Shown here one piece after another: positions 9,600-18,261 of a DNA stretch of 64,000 nucleotides. A program made the position numbers and the translations under genes. The DNA lies in NCBI GenBank assembly GCA_964445815.1, contig CAYULW010000004.1:186001-250000 (forward strand). The letters are read 5' to 3'. Under the pieces are notes generated by a model. It worked only from the letters and a program-made list of their open reading frames with translations. It was not told the DNA's origin and ran no database searches. Numbering within the stretch: position 1 is the first letter of the stretch; every line of letters begins with the position of its first letter. The stretch comes from CAYULW01 sp964445815 (GTDB lineage Bacteria > Bacteroidota > Bacteroidia > Flavobacteriales_E > Vicingaceae).

Positions 9600-10718
9600 T
9601 TACTTCCACCAATACGAATTCAGAACATTAGGCTGATTCAAATCAACTATTTCTCCAACTTCAGGAATAATAAAATTTTGCTTGTTTTTCTTTAAAGCTG
9701 CGCTTACGCGCTCAACCGGATCTGTCCAGCTGTGTAGGGCCAACTGAAAGCTACCCCAGTGAATCGGCATCATGAGTTTTGTATTTACATCTGTTGTGGC
9801 TTGAGCGGTCTCTTCCGGCATCATGTGTATATCGTGCCACTTTTCATTGTACTGACCGCATTCCATCATTGCAAAATCAAAAGGGCCGTATTTCTTTCCG
9901 ATATCCTTAAAGTGTGGACCATAACCTCCGTCGCCACTAAAATAGACGTTTAAAGAATCTGACTGTATGACCCAAGATCCCCACAAGGTAGAATTTCGAT
10001 CAGAAAAGCCTCGACCTGAAAAGTGACGTGAAGGAGCAAAAGCCAATTTGAGTTGCTCAAATTCAATCTCCTCCCACCAATTCATTTCGGTTATGGCACT
10101 GGAATCAATACCCCATGCTCTAAAATGCGCACCGACACCAAGAGGAACAAAAAAATGTTTGGTTTTATCTTTCAATGCAAGTATGCTTTCATAATCCAGA
10201 TGATCATAATGATCGTGGGAAATGAGTATAGCATCAACAACAGGCAGATCTTTGATATTTACAGGAAGTTCTTTTTGAAAACGATTTCCACCCACCCATG
10301 GGTGAGGAGCAGGCACTTTACCCAACATGGGGTCAATCAATAGATTCTTACCTGATAGTTGAAGTAGAAAAGCAGAATGTCCAAACCAGATAAGCTGACT
10401 TTTGTTAGTCTTGATCTCAGTAAGTTCTGGTTTCTGCATCGGGATGTCTTGCTTGGGTTTCCCATTTTCAATCCCACGTATAAAGTCTTTCATGGTACTG
10501 AATATTGAACCAATACTCATGTCCATTCCGGTTTTAATCAGATTCTGGAATTTTCCTTCCTTAAAATGTCCTGAGGCTTCATATCTCTTGATATCTAACT
10601 TACTGTGCTTACCTCCAAATTGTTTGCTAAAGTTCATAAATACTATACCTGTTAAAGTGAGAATGACCAATAAGCCAATAAAGCTTAGGCCAAGGAATTT
10701 TATTATTTTTTTTATCAT
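9600..10718 (-). CDS. NAPE-PLD/UlaG-like metallo-beta-lactamase fold hydrolase
   Basis: The 372-residue protein has one N-terminal membrane anchor (residues ~5-28) and an MBL-fold domain. Zinc-ligand motifs are visible: GHSAFLLQL, LLIDPMLG, SHDHYDHLD (HxHxDH), APSRHFSGRG, FSGDGGYG and PIHWGSF. The arrangement is like N-acyl-phosphatidylethanolamine phospholipase D relatives, suggesting phosphodiester hydrolysis at the membrane, possibly on lipids; the substrate is not determined. It overlaps the upstream tetR by 4 bp (ATGA), so it should be co-transcribed and under TetR control. Confidence 0.85.
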   Translation of the reverse strand: MIKKIIKFLGLSFIGLLVILTLTGIVFMNFSKQFGGKHSKLDIKRYEASGHFKEGKFQNLIKTGMDMSIGSIFSTMKDFIRGIENGKPKQDIPMQKPELTEIKTNKSQLIWFGHSAFLLQLSGKNLLIDPMLGKVPAPHPWVGGNRFQKELPVNIKDLPVVDAILISHDHYDHLDYESILALKDKTKHFFVPLGVGAHFRAWGIDSSAITEMNWWEEIEFEQLKLAFAPSRHFSGRGFSDRNSTLWGSWVIQSDSLNVYFSGDGGYGPHFKDIGKKYGPFDFAMMECGQYNEKWHDIHMMPEETAQATTDVNTKLMMPIHWGSFQLALHSWTDPVERVSAALKKNKQNFIIPEVGEIVDLNQPNVLNSYWWK

Positions 10719-11239
10719 GATAAATGATATTTTGAGTAAATGGTTCTTAGGAACGCATCGTCTTTTTTCTTGCCTTTGAGTAGAAGACCCATGATTATGC
10801 CATCTAAAATGGATAGAAGTAATTCTGCTTCATGAGCCGGATTTTTATATGAAAGTGATTTGAAAATATAAGTAAGCATATCATGCATAGGTTTAGATAG
10901 ACTGTTGTCATATTTCTCTGCCTGCCACTTCAGCGCATATATCAAACGCCAAAATGGATAGTCTTTCTGCTTTACTTTATATGGAATCTGAATAATAAAT
11001 TTCAATTGTTCCTTTGGGTCTTGAATCATTTGAACATCCTCAAAATAGAGGAATGCTCTTTCTTTTCCGTGTTTGATGATGGCATTCAATAGCCCTTCTT
11101 TGTTTTGGAAATGTTTGAATATCAAGCCTTCAGAGACATTCGCAGCTTGCGCAATCTTTTTCGTTGATACACCATGGTACCCCTTGTTGGCGAATAGTTC
11201 CATGGCTTTAACAAGAATTTGCTCTTTTTTGCGCGTCAT
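10715..11239 (-). CDS. TetR-family transcriptional regulator
   Basis: A 174-residue regulator with an N-terminal TetR helix-turn-helix: ILVKAMELFANKGYHGVSTKKIAQAANVSEGLIFKHFQNKEGLLNAI, shown here at residues ~6-52, followed by an all-helical ligand/dimer domain. I prefer ATG 11239 (MTRKKEQ). The frame extends to a GTG at 11257, but that codon lies inside a perfect 20-bp palindrome just upstream, best read as the operator. It probably represses itself and the overlapping metallo-hydrolase; the inducer is unknown, possibly a lipid or amphipathic compound handled by the hydrolase. Confidence 0.9.
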   Translation of the reverse strand: MTRKKEQILVKAMELFANKGYHGVSTKKIAQAANVSEGLIFKHFQNKEGLLNAIIKHGKERAFLYFEDVQMIQDPKEQLKFIIQIPYKVKQKDYPFWRLIYALKWQAEKYDNSLSKPMHDMLTYIFKSLSYKNPAHEAELLLSILDGIIMGLLLKGKKKDDAFLRTIYSKYHLS

Positions 11240-11241
11240 AA

Positions 11242-11261
11242 GTAAGTGAGTAATCACTTAC
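11242..11261 (-). promoter_or_regulatory. TetR operator: perfect 20-bp palindrome
   Basis: Two 8-bp arms, GTAAGTGA and TCACTTAC, flank a 4-bp centre. The site lies 2 bp before the tetR ATG and its far end touches the -7 promoter element, so a bound dimer would block transcription initiation. Size and placement are typical of TetR autorepression; binding is inferred. Confidence 0.8.
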
Positions 11262-11290
11262 AAAAATAGATAAATATTTTAATTGACAAA
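11261..11290 (-). promoter_or_regulatory. Promoter of tetR/metallo-hydrolase operon
   Basis: On the minus strand, TTTG (11290-11287), an exact 18-nt spacer, and TATTTTTG (11268-11261) match the Bacteroidota -33/-7 consensus TTTG-N17-23-TAnnTTTG without mismatch. It abuts the palindromic operator. Confidence 0.75.
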
Positions 11291-11306
11291 TGTGTTTCTT
11301 TAAAAT

Positions 11307-12881
11307 TTAATCATTGATTTTGACTCTTATATAATGCTTACCTTTTTTTCCTTCAGCAAAAAAGAGCATGTCATCATCTTCTAAGTTTAAACCCCCTCTT
11401 ACTTGAGGTATCAACTTATAGCCTGCATAATCCATAAGAATATCTTGTCTTAGATACCCCTCGGAATTAATCTCAGTAACAATAACTGCTGCTTTTTTAT
11501 TCAGTTTCCAAGCATTAACATTATCCTTCGGTCCGATCAGAAGGTTTTCAGCATTACCATTATGCACGAAATACATTTTGTCTCCTTTTACAAGCAGATG
11601 AAAGGAGATTAATGAGCTCCCTGCCGATCTGGATGATTGCACTTTTCTAATCTTTCTGATCCACTCAATTTCACCTTGAGTGTCAATACTAATGACGATT
11701 AGTTCGTTATAATGATAGACGTAGTAAGTAGTAGTATTACCGTTGGAGTCGGTATATGAGTGTACTGTAACAAAATATCTCTCAGCAACTTGAATAACAC
11801 TACCATCATCTCGCATAACTATGCCCTTCAAATCATATTCAGGAACTTCTATGTTTTTACCCTTTGCTGCCTTTTTTTCTACTTTCTTTGTTTTTCTTTC
11901 ACTTAAATTTTCAGTAATAAAGTCTAGCCCAAACTCTTTTGTACTCTGTTTTACAATGGCCTTTTTCTGATGGTCGAACAACATGTAAAAACTACCCTTT
12001 ATACTGTAAGTGCCTTCATCTGAATAAAAACCGGTACATACGATATCGTCATTTTGATTAATGCCTATTGTTAGATCAGATATAAATTTTCCTTGAAGTT
12101 TTAAATCATAGGCTTTAACGGTAGACCCCTTATTAGAAAACTCTTTCAGTCTGTAGCTGTAATTCGGATCTCCATCTTTTTTACTAGTTCTTCTCTTATC
12201 TTTAAATTGTAATGTTAACAGGTAGACCTCGCCTTGATTATTGATGTCAAATTCTTCTACATCCTCTAATTGGTCGATCTGATCTGATTTGAATTCTTTT
12301 TCCCAAAGAGGAGAAAAGCCATTATTAGCATTTAATGCTTTTATTGAGTATTGAATTAGTTCATTTTTCTTATTTTTAATTGATCGAGTACAAAAAAGCA
12401 ATTTGCTGCCATCTTCAGAAAACAGGTAGTCAGATCGTTCATTCTTGTCCACTTTGCCAAGCTGTACGAAATCTCCATTGATGCGGAGGGTTTTCTGATC
12501 TAATCGTTGTCCCAGATAGAGGGTGTTTTTATTTTTTTTATCATAAAAAGAAGTAAATATGTAGACCTCGCCTCCTGCATAAATTAAATTGTTAAAACGG
12601 TGTTGATCATCACCAAATTCCATATTAAGTTCTGTTCTACCAATTTCTTTAAACCCTTTATTGAATTTTACAATTTGAATACTCTTGGTCAGGTCTTTAT
12701 ACCTTCCTTCTATAGCAATAAAATTTCCATCTTCTAATTCTACCATATCCAGATGGTAATCTTTTTTAGGAATATCTAATTCAGGGGTAACAGAAATTTC
12801 AATGTCTTTTTTTAGATTTTGGGCCATCGATAAGTTGACAACCAAGAAAAGACAGATAAGTAGAGTGATAATTTTATTCAT
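11307..12881 (-). CDS. Exported protein, predicted beta-propeller-like, function unknown
   Basis: The 524-residue protein starts with a signal peptide (MNKIITLLICLFLVVNLSMAQ). The mature part shows repeated strand pairs with a motif like D-G-x-x-I/V followed by long strands (LEDGNFIAIEG, EDGSKLLFCTR, NNQGEVYLLTL, RDDGSVIQVAE, KGDKMYFVHNG). This suggests a seven- or eight-bladed propeller that monitors or binds something in the periplasm or at the surface. A Lys-rich stretch lies at about residues 335-350. It has no C-terminal T9SS domain. I do not recognise a named family. It follows the POT gene after a terminator and is transcribed separately. Confidence 0.7.
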   Translation of the reverse strand: MNKIITLLICLFLVVNLSMAQNLKKDIEISVTPELDIPKKDYHLDMVELEDGNFIAIEGRYKDLTKSIQIVKFNKGFKEIGRTELNMEFGDDQHRFNNLIYAGGEVYIFTSFYDKKNKNTLYLGQRLDQKTLRINGDFVQLGKVDKNERSDYLFSEDGSKLLFCTRSIKNKKNELIQYSIKALNANNGFSPLWEKEFKSDQIDQLEDVEEFDINNQGEVYLLTLQFKDKRRTSKKDGDPNYSYRLKEFSNKGSTVKAYDLKLQGKFISDLTIGINQNDDIVCTGFYSDEGTYSIKGSFYMLFDHQKKAIVKQSTKEFGLDFITENLSERKTKKVEKKAAKGKNIEVPEYDLKGIVMRDDGSVIQVAERYFVTVHSYTDSNGNTTTYYVYHYNELIVISIDTQGEIEWIRKIRKVQSSRSAGSSLISFHLLVKGDKMYFVHNGNAENLLIGPKDNVNAWKLNKKAAVIVTEINSEGYLRQDILMDYAGYKLIPQVRGGLNLEDDDMLFFAEGKKGKHYIRVKIND

Positions 12882-12914
12882 GCGGCGAATATAAATGAAA
12901 TACGAACAATGGCC

Positions 12915-12954
12915 TAAGAAAAAAGCTCCATATTTAAATGGAGCTTTTTTCTTA
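12915..12954 (-). terminator. Rho-independent terminator after the POT transporter gene
   Basis: The sequence forms a hairpin with arms TAAGAAAAAAGCTCCAT and ATGGAGCTTTTTTCTTA around a short AT loop. The A/T flanks give a U-tract on either strand. It sits 20 bp after the POT stop and before the next minus-strand start. Confidence 0.8.
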
Positions 12955-12973
12955 AATAATTAATAAACTTTTT

Positions 12974-14488
12974 TTATTCGACACCGTGCATTAAGTTTTT
13001 GAGCGGTTTATTAAATACAGCAATCAAGACCGCTATTCCGATTAGAACCATTCCGATTGTCGAGAAAATATCTGTATAGTTTGCTAAGCCTTCTTCAACT
13101 GAAAGGGAAGCTCCATCACCTCCATGACCACCTGTTAGAGCAGCAATTTTCCCTCCAACATAGTTACCGATGGCATAACTTAGGAACCATGCTCCCATAG
13201 CAGTTCCGGCGAAACTCTTAGGGGATAGTTTGGTCACCATAGAAAGACCAATTGGAGAAAGGAATAATTCTCCTGTTGTGTGAAGCATATATAAGATAAC
13301 CAAGGTCAACAAAGGAACTTGAAATGACTCATCTACAAATTCATATCCTAAAAGCGTAACTAAAAAACCTAGTCCTAATTGCAAAATCCCATATGAAAAC
13401 TTCATTGGGATACTTGGATTCCTGCCCATCTTAGACAGCTTGATCCACATGACTGAGAAGATAGAACCAAAGATCAAGATAAAGAGAGGGTTGAAGAATT
13501 GTGTCATTGAAGCAGGCATTTCCCAACCAAAAATGAAACGATCAACATTACGATCGGCAAAAAGAGTAAGCGATGTTCCAGCTTGTTCAAAACATGCCCA
13601 GAAGGTTACATTAATTAAAATGAAAATAATTAAAGCAATCATTCGATCTCTCCAAACCGAGACACCTTCTTTCTGATCTTCTTTGATTCCGGCCAAGATC
13701 ATCACTATTGAGATATAAATAAACAAACCTACAAGTAGATAGTCCATATAACTGTTATTCATAATCAGTACATAACAAACGGGAATTAGAAAGAGAGATC
13801 CCAAGGATACCAATTGGTAGTTTTTAATGCCAAAAGATTTCTTATGGCCCTCTTCTGTTATATCTAAGCCGGCTGCCGCAGCATAATACTTTCTCCAATT
13901 CCAAAAAATTCCAAGAGCTGCAAGCATTCCTAATCCTGCTAAGCCAAAACCATAATGGAATCCATAAGTCTCACCAATAAAAGCCACTAAAGTAGTCGCT
14001 ATAAATGCGCCAATATTTATCCCAATGTAAAAAATGGTAAATCCTGAATCTCTTCTTGGGTCATTGTCCTTATATAGCTTTCCAACTATGGTAGAAATAT
14101 TGGCTTTAAAGTAGCCATTTCCAATAATTAAGGCACCCATTCCAACCATCAGCATTTCCTCAGAACCACCAAGTATTAAGAACTCTCCGATACACATTAA
14201 GATAGCACCTAAAATGATGGCCAATCGATACCCTAGATACTTATCAGCCATTCTACCACCTAAAATAGGTGCGGCATATATTAAACCTGTGTAGGCACCA
14301 TAAATAAGAGCTGCCTCAGAATCGCCCTTCATTAGAGATTTTACCAAGTAAAGAGTTAATAAAACACGCATCCCGTAATAACAGACTCTTTCCCATAATT
14401 CTGATAAGAATAATGTCTGTAGTCCTATTGGATGTCCCTTCATAGGACCTGAAGTGTAATTAGCTGTAGTTTGTACGTCTTGACTCAT
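12974..14488 (-). CDS. Proton-dependent di/tripeptide transporter (POT/PTR2 family)
   Basis: The 504-residue inner-membrane MFS transporter has about 14 hydrophobic segments. The POT proton-coupling motif ExxER is present in SELWERVCYYGMR (residues ~29-41). The PTR2 signature regions GGRMADKYLGYRLAI and GNGYFKANISTIVGKLY are clear, as is FYIGINIGA. It would import short peptides with protons. The gene lies 53 bp behind the dipeptidyl peptidase IV gene on the same strand, so released dipeptides could be taken up by this carrier. A terminator follows. Specificity within the family cannot be read. Confidence 0.92.
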   Translation of the reverse strand: MSQDVQTTANYTSGPMKGHPIGLQTLFLSELWERVCYYGMRVLLTLYLVKSLMKGDSEAALIYGAYTGLIYAAPILGGRMADKYLGYRLAIILGAILMCIGEFLILGGSEEMLMVGMGALIIGNGYFKANISTIVGKLYKDNDPRRDSGFTIFYIGINIGAFIATTLVAFIGETYGFHYGFGLAGLGMLAALGIFWNWRKYYAAAAGLDITEEGHKKSFGIKNYQLVSLGSLFLIPVCYVLIMNNSYMDYLLVGLFIYISIVMILAGIKEDQKEGVSVWRDRMIALIIFILINVTFWACFEQAGTSLTLFADRNVDRFIFGWEMPASMTQFFNPLFILIFGSIFSVMWIKLSKMGRNPSIPMKFSYGILQLGLGFLVTLLGYEFVDESFQVPLLTLVILYMLHTTGELFLSPIGLSMVTKLSPKSFAGTAMGAWFLSYAIGNYVGGKIAALTGGHGGDGASLSVEEGLANYTDIFSTIGMVLIGIAVLIAVFNKPLKNLMHGVE

Positions 14489-14541
14489 AATTTATAATTA
14501 ATGTGAAGTGTTAAAAATAGCTTTTTTTTATAGAAAGTTGA

Positions 14542-16770
14542 TTATAGGTTCTCTATGATGAAATTGGTCATCTTTTTATAAAGATGATAGCGTGTATTAC
14601 CACCATATATGCCATGATTTTTATTAGGGTAAATGGCCAAATCAAATTGTTTATCAGCTTTTACTAAGGCTTCAATCAATTCTGTTGTATTTTGAAAGTG
14701 GACGTTATCATCAGCTGTGCCATGTACCAAAAGGTATTTGCCCTTTAATTTTTCCACATGATTAATAGGTGAATTGTCGTCATAACCGTCAGGATTTTCC
14801 TGAGGAGTTTGCATGTATCGCTCTGTATAGATACTATCGTAAAAACGCCAATTGCTTACCGGAGCAACAGCAATAGCTGCTTTAAAATATTCGGCACCTT
14901 TGAACAGGCATAAAGAGGACATGTATCCCCCATAACTCCAGCCTTGTACACCAATCCTCATAGGATCAACATAGCTTTGTTTAGCCATGTATTTGGCGAC
15001 TTCAATTTGATCTTCAGTTTCATATTTCCCCAATTGTTTATAGGTCATTTTCTTAAATTCCACACCACGAGCTCCTGTTCCTCGATTATCTACAGAAATA
15101 ACGATATAGCCTTTTTGAGCAAGCATTTGATGCCAAAAATAGTTTTGACCTCCCCAGCTGTTTTCTACGGTTTGAGATCCTGGTCCTCCGTAAATGGTTA
15201 AGAAGACGGGGTACTTTTTTTGTTCATCAAAGTTTGGGGGTAAAATTTTCCACGCGTTCAGTTCGTGTCCTTGTTCTGTTTTAATGGTAAAAAATGTCTT
15301 TTTACTCAGTTGATATTGCTTTAACTTATTATTCAATGCAACATTATCTTCCAGAACACGAATTTCTTTTCCATTCGACTCATGTAAAGAAATATAACTG
15401 GGCGTATTAGCCGTAGAAAAATAATTAATGAAATAATTAAACCCATTACTAAACACGGCTTTGTTCCATCCTTCTTTTTTACTCAGTCTGATTTTTTTCT
15501 TTCCATCAGTACCAATACTATAAACATATCTTTCAAGTGGAGAACCTTCCGCAGACTGGTAATAGACTTTTCCACTTTCTTCATCCATTCCATAATAATG
15601 TGTCACCGGCCAATTGCCTTTTGTGATTTGTTGTTTTAACTCTCCCTTCATGTTGAACCAATAAATATGTCTGAAGCCGCTTCGTTCGCTTAGAACAACA
15701 AAGCCTTTTTCTTTTGCTGTAAAATGAACGTCATAAGGCATTTCAAGATAAGTGTCACTTTTTTCTTCAAAAATAACCTGACCCATTCCTGTTTTACTGT
15801 CTATGAGGTTAATCTTTAAGTTATTTTGATGTCTGTTAGTAGTCATCACGGCAAGTTGATCATCATCGTGTGTCCATTTGATATTAGGGATGTACTCATA
15901 ATCTGCGGATAGTTTAACCGCTTTAGTCGATGCAGACTTTAAATCAAAAATCTTGATTTCTACTTTTGAATTTTCTTCTCCTGCTTTCGGGTATTTGAAT
16001 CGGTAGTCTGATGGATAAAGCCCATCATACATCTTCATGTTCCATTGTTTTACTGCACCTTCATCAAATCGGTAAAAAGCAATTTTGCTGCCCTTTGGCG
16101 ACCATTCAAAGGCTTTTGATAATTCCAATTCTTCTTCATACACCCAATCTGAAGCTCCGTTTATAATTTTATTGTATTCACCATCCTTTGTGACCTGGTG
16201 CGTTGTATTGGTCTTGGTGTCTTTGTAATAGAGATTGTTATTGACCACATAAGCCACCATTTCACCATTAGGAGAGAAAGTAGCGTACATCTCTTTTTTA
16301 CCTTGACTGAGCTCTTGTATGGCTTTAGTTTGAAGATCTACAACATAATGCTTGGCCTTCCATGATCTGCGGTAGATGCTTTCCTTTTCCGTAGCAATGA
16401 GCACTTTTTGTTCATCCGCTGAAAACTGGTAACTGCTTATTTTTAATTGCTTATCATTATACCTGAGGTCTTCAGCAGAAAGTAACACAGCTTCTAATTG
16501 ACCATCAGCATATTTGTATTTACTCAATTGATTGGCTTCTTCTGCTTTTTCGATGACGGTATAATAATTGCCGTCTTTTGTAGATCGCAGACCTGAAACC
16601 GTTTTGCCATAGAATTCATAAGTCTTCCATATATCTTCTAAACTAATATTTTGAGTCGCGTCCGTCTGACTCTGTGATTTCTGATATTCACTATCAACTT
16701 GAGCATAAGTAATACATTGAATGCTGAAAAGGCTTATTAAGCCGATAAAGGACAATTTTTTTAAAATCAT
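14542..16770 (-). CDS. Dipeptidyl peptidase IV, S9 family, exported
   Basis: A 742-residue serine exopeptidase that removes N-terminal dipeptides, usually Xaa-Pro. It begins at ATG 16770 with a signal peptide (MILKKLSFIGLISLFSIQCITYAQ); the longer frame to 16869 adds 33 residues before the signal and would overlap the divergent gene. Residues ~60-490 form the DPP-IV N-terminal propeller, including the double-Glu motif in WVYEEELELSKAF that binds the substrate N terminus. The catalytic triad is visible: Ser in GWSYGGY (~613), Asp in GTADDNVH (~683), His in NKNHGIYGG (~718). It probably works in the periplasm with the downstream POT transporter. Confidence 0.94.
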   Translation of the reverse strand: MILKKLSFIGLISLFSIQCITYAQVDSEYQKSQSQTDATQNISLEDIWKTYEFYGKTVSGLRSTKDGNYYTVIEKAEEANQLSKYKYADGQLEAVLLSAEDLRYNDKQLKISSYQFSADEQKVLIATEKESIYRRSWKAKHYVVDLQTKAIQELSQGKKEMYATFSPNGEMVAYVVNNNLYYKDTKTNTTHQVTKDGEYNKIINGASDWVYEEELELSKAFEWSPKGSKIAFYRFDEGAVKQWNMKMYDGLYPSDYRFKYPKAGEENSKVEIKIFDLKSASTKAVKLSADYEYIPNIKWTHDDDQLAVMTTNRHQNNLKINLIDSKTGMGQVIFEEKSDTYLEMPYDVHFTAKEKGFVVLSERSGFRHIYWFNMKGELKQQITKGNWPVTHYYGMDEESGKVYYQSAEGSPLERYVYSIGTDGKKKIRLSKKEGWNKAVFSNGFNYFINYFSTANTPSYISLHESNGKEIRVLEDNVALNNKLKQYQLSKKTFFTIKTEQGHELNAWKILPPNFDEQKKYPVFLTIYGGPGSQTVENSWGGQNYFWHQMLAQKGYIVISVDNRGTGARGVEFKKMTYKQLGKYETEDQIEVAKYMAKQSYVDPMRIGVQGWSYGGYMSSLCLFKGAEYFKAAIAVAPVSNWRFYDSIYTERYMQTPQENPDGYDDNSPINHVEKLKGKYLLVHGTADDNVHFQNTTELIEALVKADKQFDLAIYPNKNHGIYGGNTRYHLYKKMTNFIIENL

Positions 16771-16845
16771 ATTTAAGGATTGTTTTCTCTTTAATTTTAA
16801 GCGATCGAAGATAATTAAATTCAAATAGAAAGATGAAATGAGTTT

Positions 16846-18252
16846 ATGAACGGATATACAGATATACAAGAAACAGACCGAAAGTACTTTCTATCTTTTT
16901 TGAATTCCAATCAGATGCTTTATCAAAAGCAAGATTTAGAGCGCTATGCAAGTGACTATACTGAAGATTTGCATTTTCCGCCCTCCCTTGTTTTATGTCC
17001 CGATTCGGTAGATCAAATATCTCGTATTCTTTCTTATTGTAATACAAAGCGAATTCCTGTTACCGCCAGAGGTGCAGGAACCGGTTTAAGTGGTGGAGCT
17101 CTAGCAGTTTATGGAGGAGTTTGTTTAAGTATGGAGAACTTCAATAAGATTTTAAACATTGATGAGAGGAATTTTCAAGCTACTGTTGAACCAGGGGTAA
17201 TTACTCAGGTTTTTCAGGAGGAGCTTGCTGGGAAAGGCTTGTTTTATCCGCCTGATCCCGCAAGCAAAGGGAGTTGTTTTATTGGGGGAAACTTAGCAGA
17301 AAACAGTGGTGGTCCAAAGGCAGTGAAGTATGGCGTGACCAAAGATTATGTATTGAATTTAGAAATTGTATTAGCCGATGGCACAGTCATGTGGACAGGA
17401 GCAGATGTCTTGAAAAATGCAACCGGTCTAAATCTCACTCAATTAATGGTTGGTAGTGAAGGCACATTAGCTGTGATCACCAAAGCGGTATTTCGTTTAC
17501 TTCCTCTACCTAAGCATGATGTTTTGATGTTGGCACCGTTTAGAAAGGCAGAGCAGGCCTGTGAAGCAGTTGCGGCTATATTTCATCTTGGTATTACTCC
17601 ATCCGGATTAGAGTTTATGGAAAAGGATGCCTTGTACTTTGCTCAAGAATATGTGGAAGGCATTGAAATAGAAATAGAAGAAGATGTGGAAGCTCATCTC
17701 TTGATTGAATTGGACGGTAATGATACGGATCAAATGGCCAAAGATGCAGAAGTCATCTATGATCTCTTGCAAGAGTATGATTGTGCAGAAGTTCTTTTTG
17801 CAGATTCGGAAGCTCAGAAAAGTAAACTATGGAAGTTAAGAAGGAGTTTGGGAGAAGCGGTAAAAGCCAATTCTATTTATAAGGAAGAGGATACCGTAGT
17901 AAAGAGAGCAGAATTACCTCAATTGCTCAATGGAGTTAAGGCGATTGGAAAAAAATACGGATTCCAATCGGTTTGTTATGGTCATGCCGGGGATGGGAAT
18001 TTGCATGTTAATATAATGAAAGGGGAGATGAGTGATGAAGATTGGAATGGCAAGCTAAAAGAAGGCATTCAAGAAATCTTTGAGTTGTGCAAATCTCTTG
18101 GTGGAACAATATCAGGAGAACATGGTATTGGGTTGGTGCAAAAAGAATACATGACCATTATGTTTAGTGAAAGAGAGATGGAGCTTCAGAAAGCAATCAA
18201 AATTGCTTTTGACCCGAATGGGATATTAAATCCTGGTAAGGTGTGGGTTTAG
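16846..18252 (+). CDS. FAD-linked oxidase, GlcD / D-lactate dehydrogenase type
   Basis: A 468-residue flavoprotein with an N-terminal PCMH FAD-binding domain: VTARGAGTGLSGGALA for the pyrophosphate loop, PPDPASKGSCFIGGNLAENSGGP, and YGVTKDYVLNLEIVLADG. The C-terminal FAD-oxidase domain carries VCYGHAGDGNLHVNI and SGEHGIGLVQKEY, whose His and Glu residues bind substrate and metal. Family members oxidise glycolate or D-lactate to the 2-oxo acid and pass electrons to the respiratory chain. No GlcE/GlcF partner lies nearby, so a stand-alone D-lactate or D-2-hydroxyacid dehydrogenase is more likely. It is divergent from the DPP-IV gene by 75 bp. Confidence 0.87.
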   Translation: MNGYTDIQETDRKYFLSFLNSNQMLYQKQDLERYASDYTEDLHFPPSLVLCPDSVDQISRILSYCNTKRIPVTARGAGTGLSGGALAVYGGVCLSMENFNKILNIDERNFQATVEPGVITQVFQEELAGKGLFYPPDPASKGSCFIGGNLAENSGGPKAVKYGVTKDYVLNLEIVLADGTVMWTGADVLKNATGLNLTQLMVGSEGTLAVITKAVFRLLPLPKHDVLMLAPFRKAEQACEAVAAIFHLGITPSGLEFMEKDALYFAQEYVEGIEIEIEEDVEAHLLIELDGNDTDQMAKDAEVIYDLLQEYDCAEVLFADSEAQKSKLWKLRRSLGEAVKANSIYKEEDTVVKRAELPQLLNGVKAIGKKYGFQSVCYGHAGDGNLHVNIMKGEMSDEDWNGKLKEGIQEIFELCKSLGGTISGEHGIGLVQKEYMTIMFSEREMELQKAIKIAFDPNGILNPGKVWV

Positions 18253-18261
18253 GATCAACTT

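Noticed and set aside
10402..10779. Plus-strand 125-codon ORF
   Set aside because: It lies antisense to the metallo-hydrolase and tetR genes, with no family resemblance.
16771..16869. Longer start of dipeptidyl peptidase IV
   Set aside because: It adds 33 residues before a clear signal peptide and overlaps the divergent oxidase gene.
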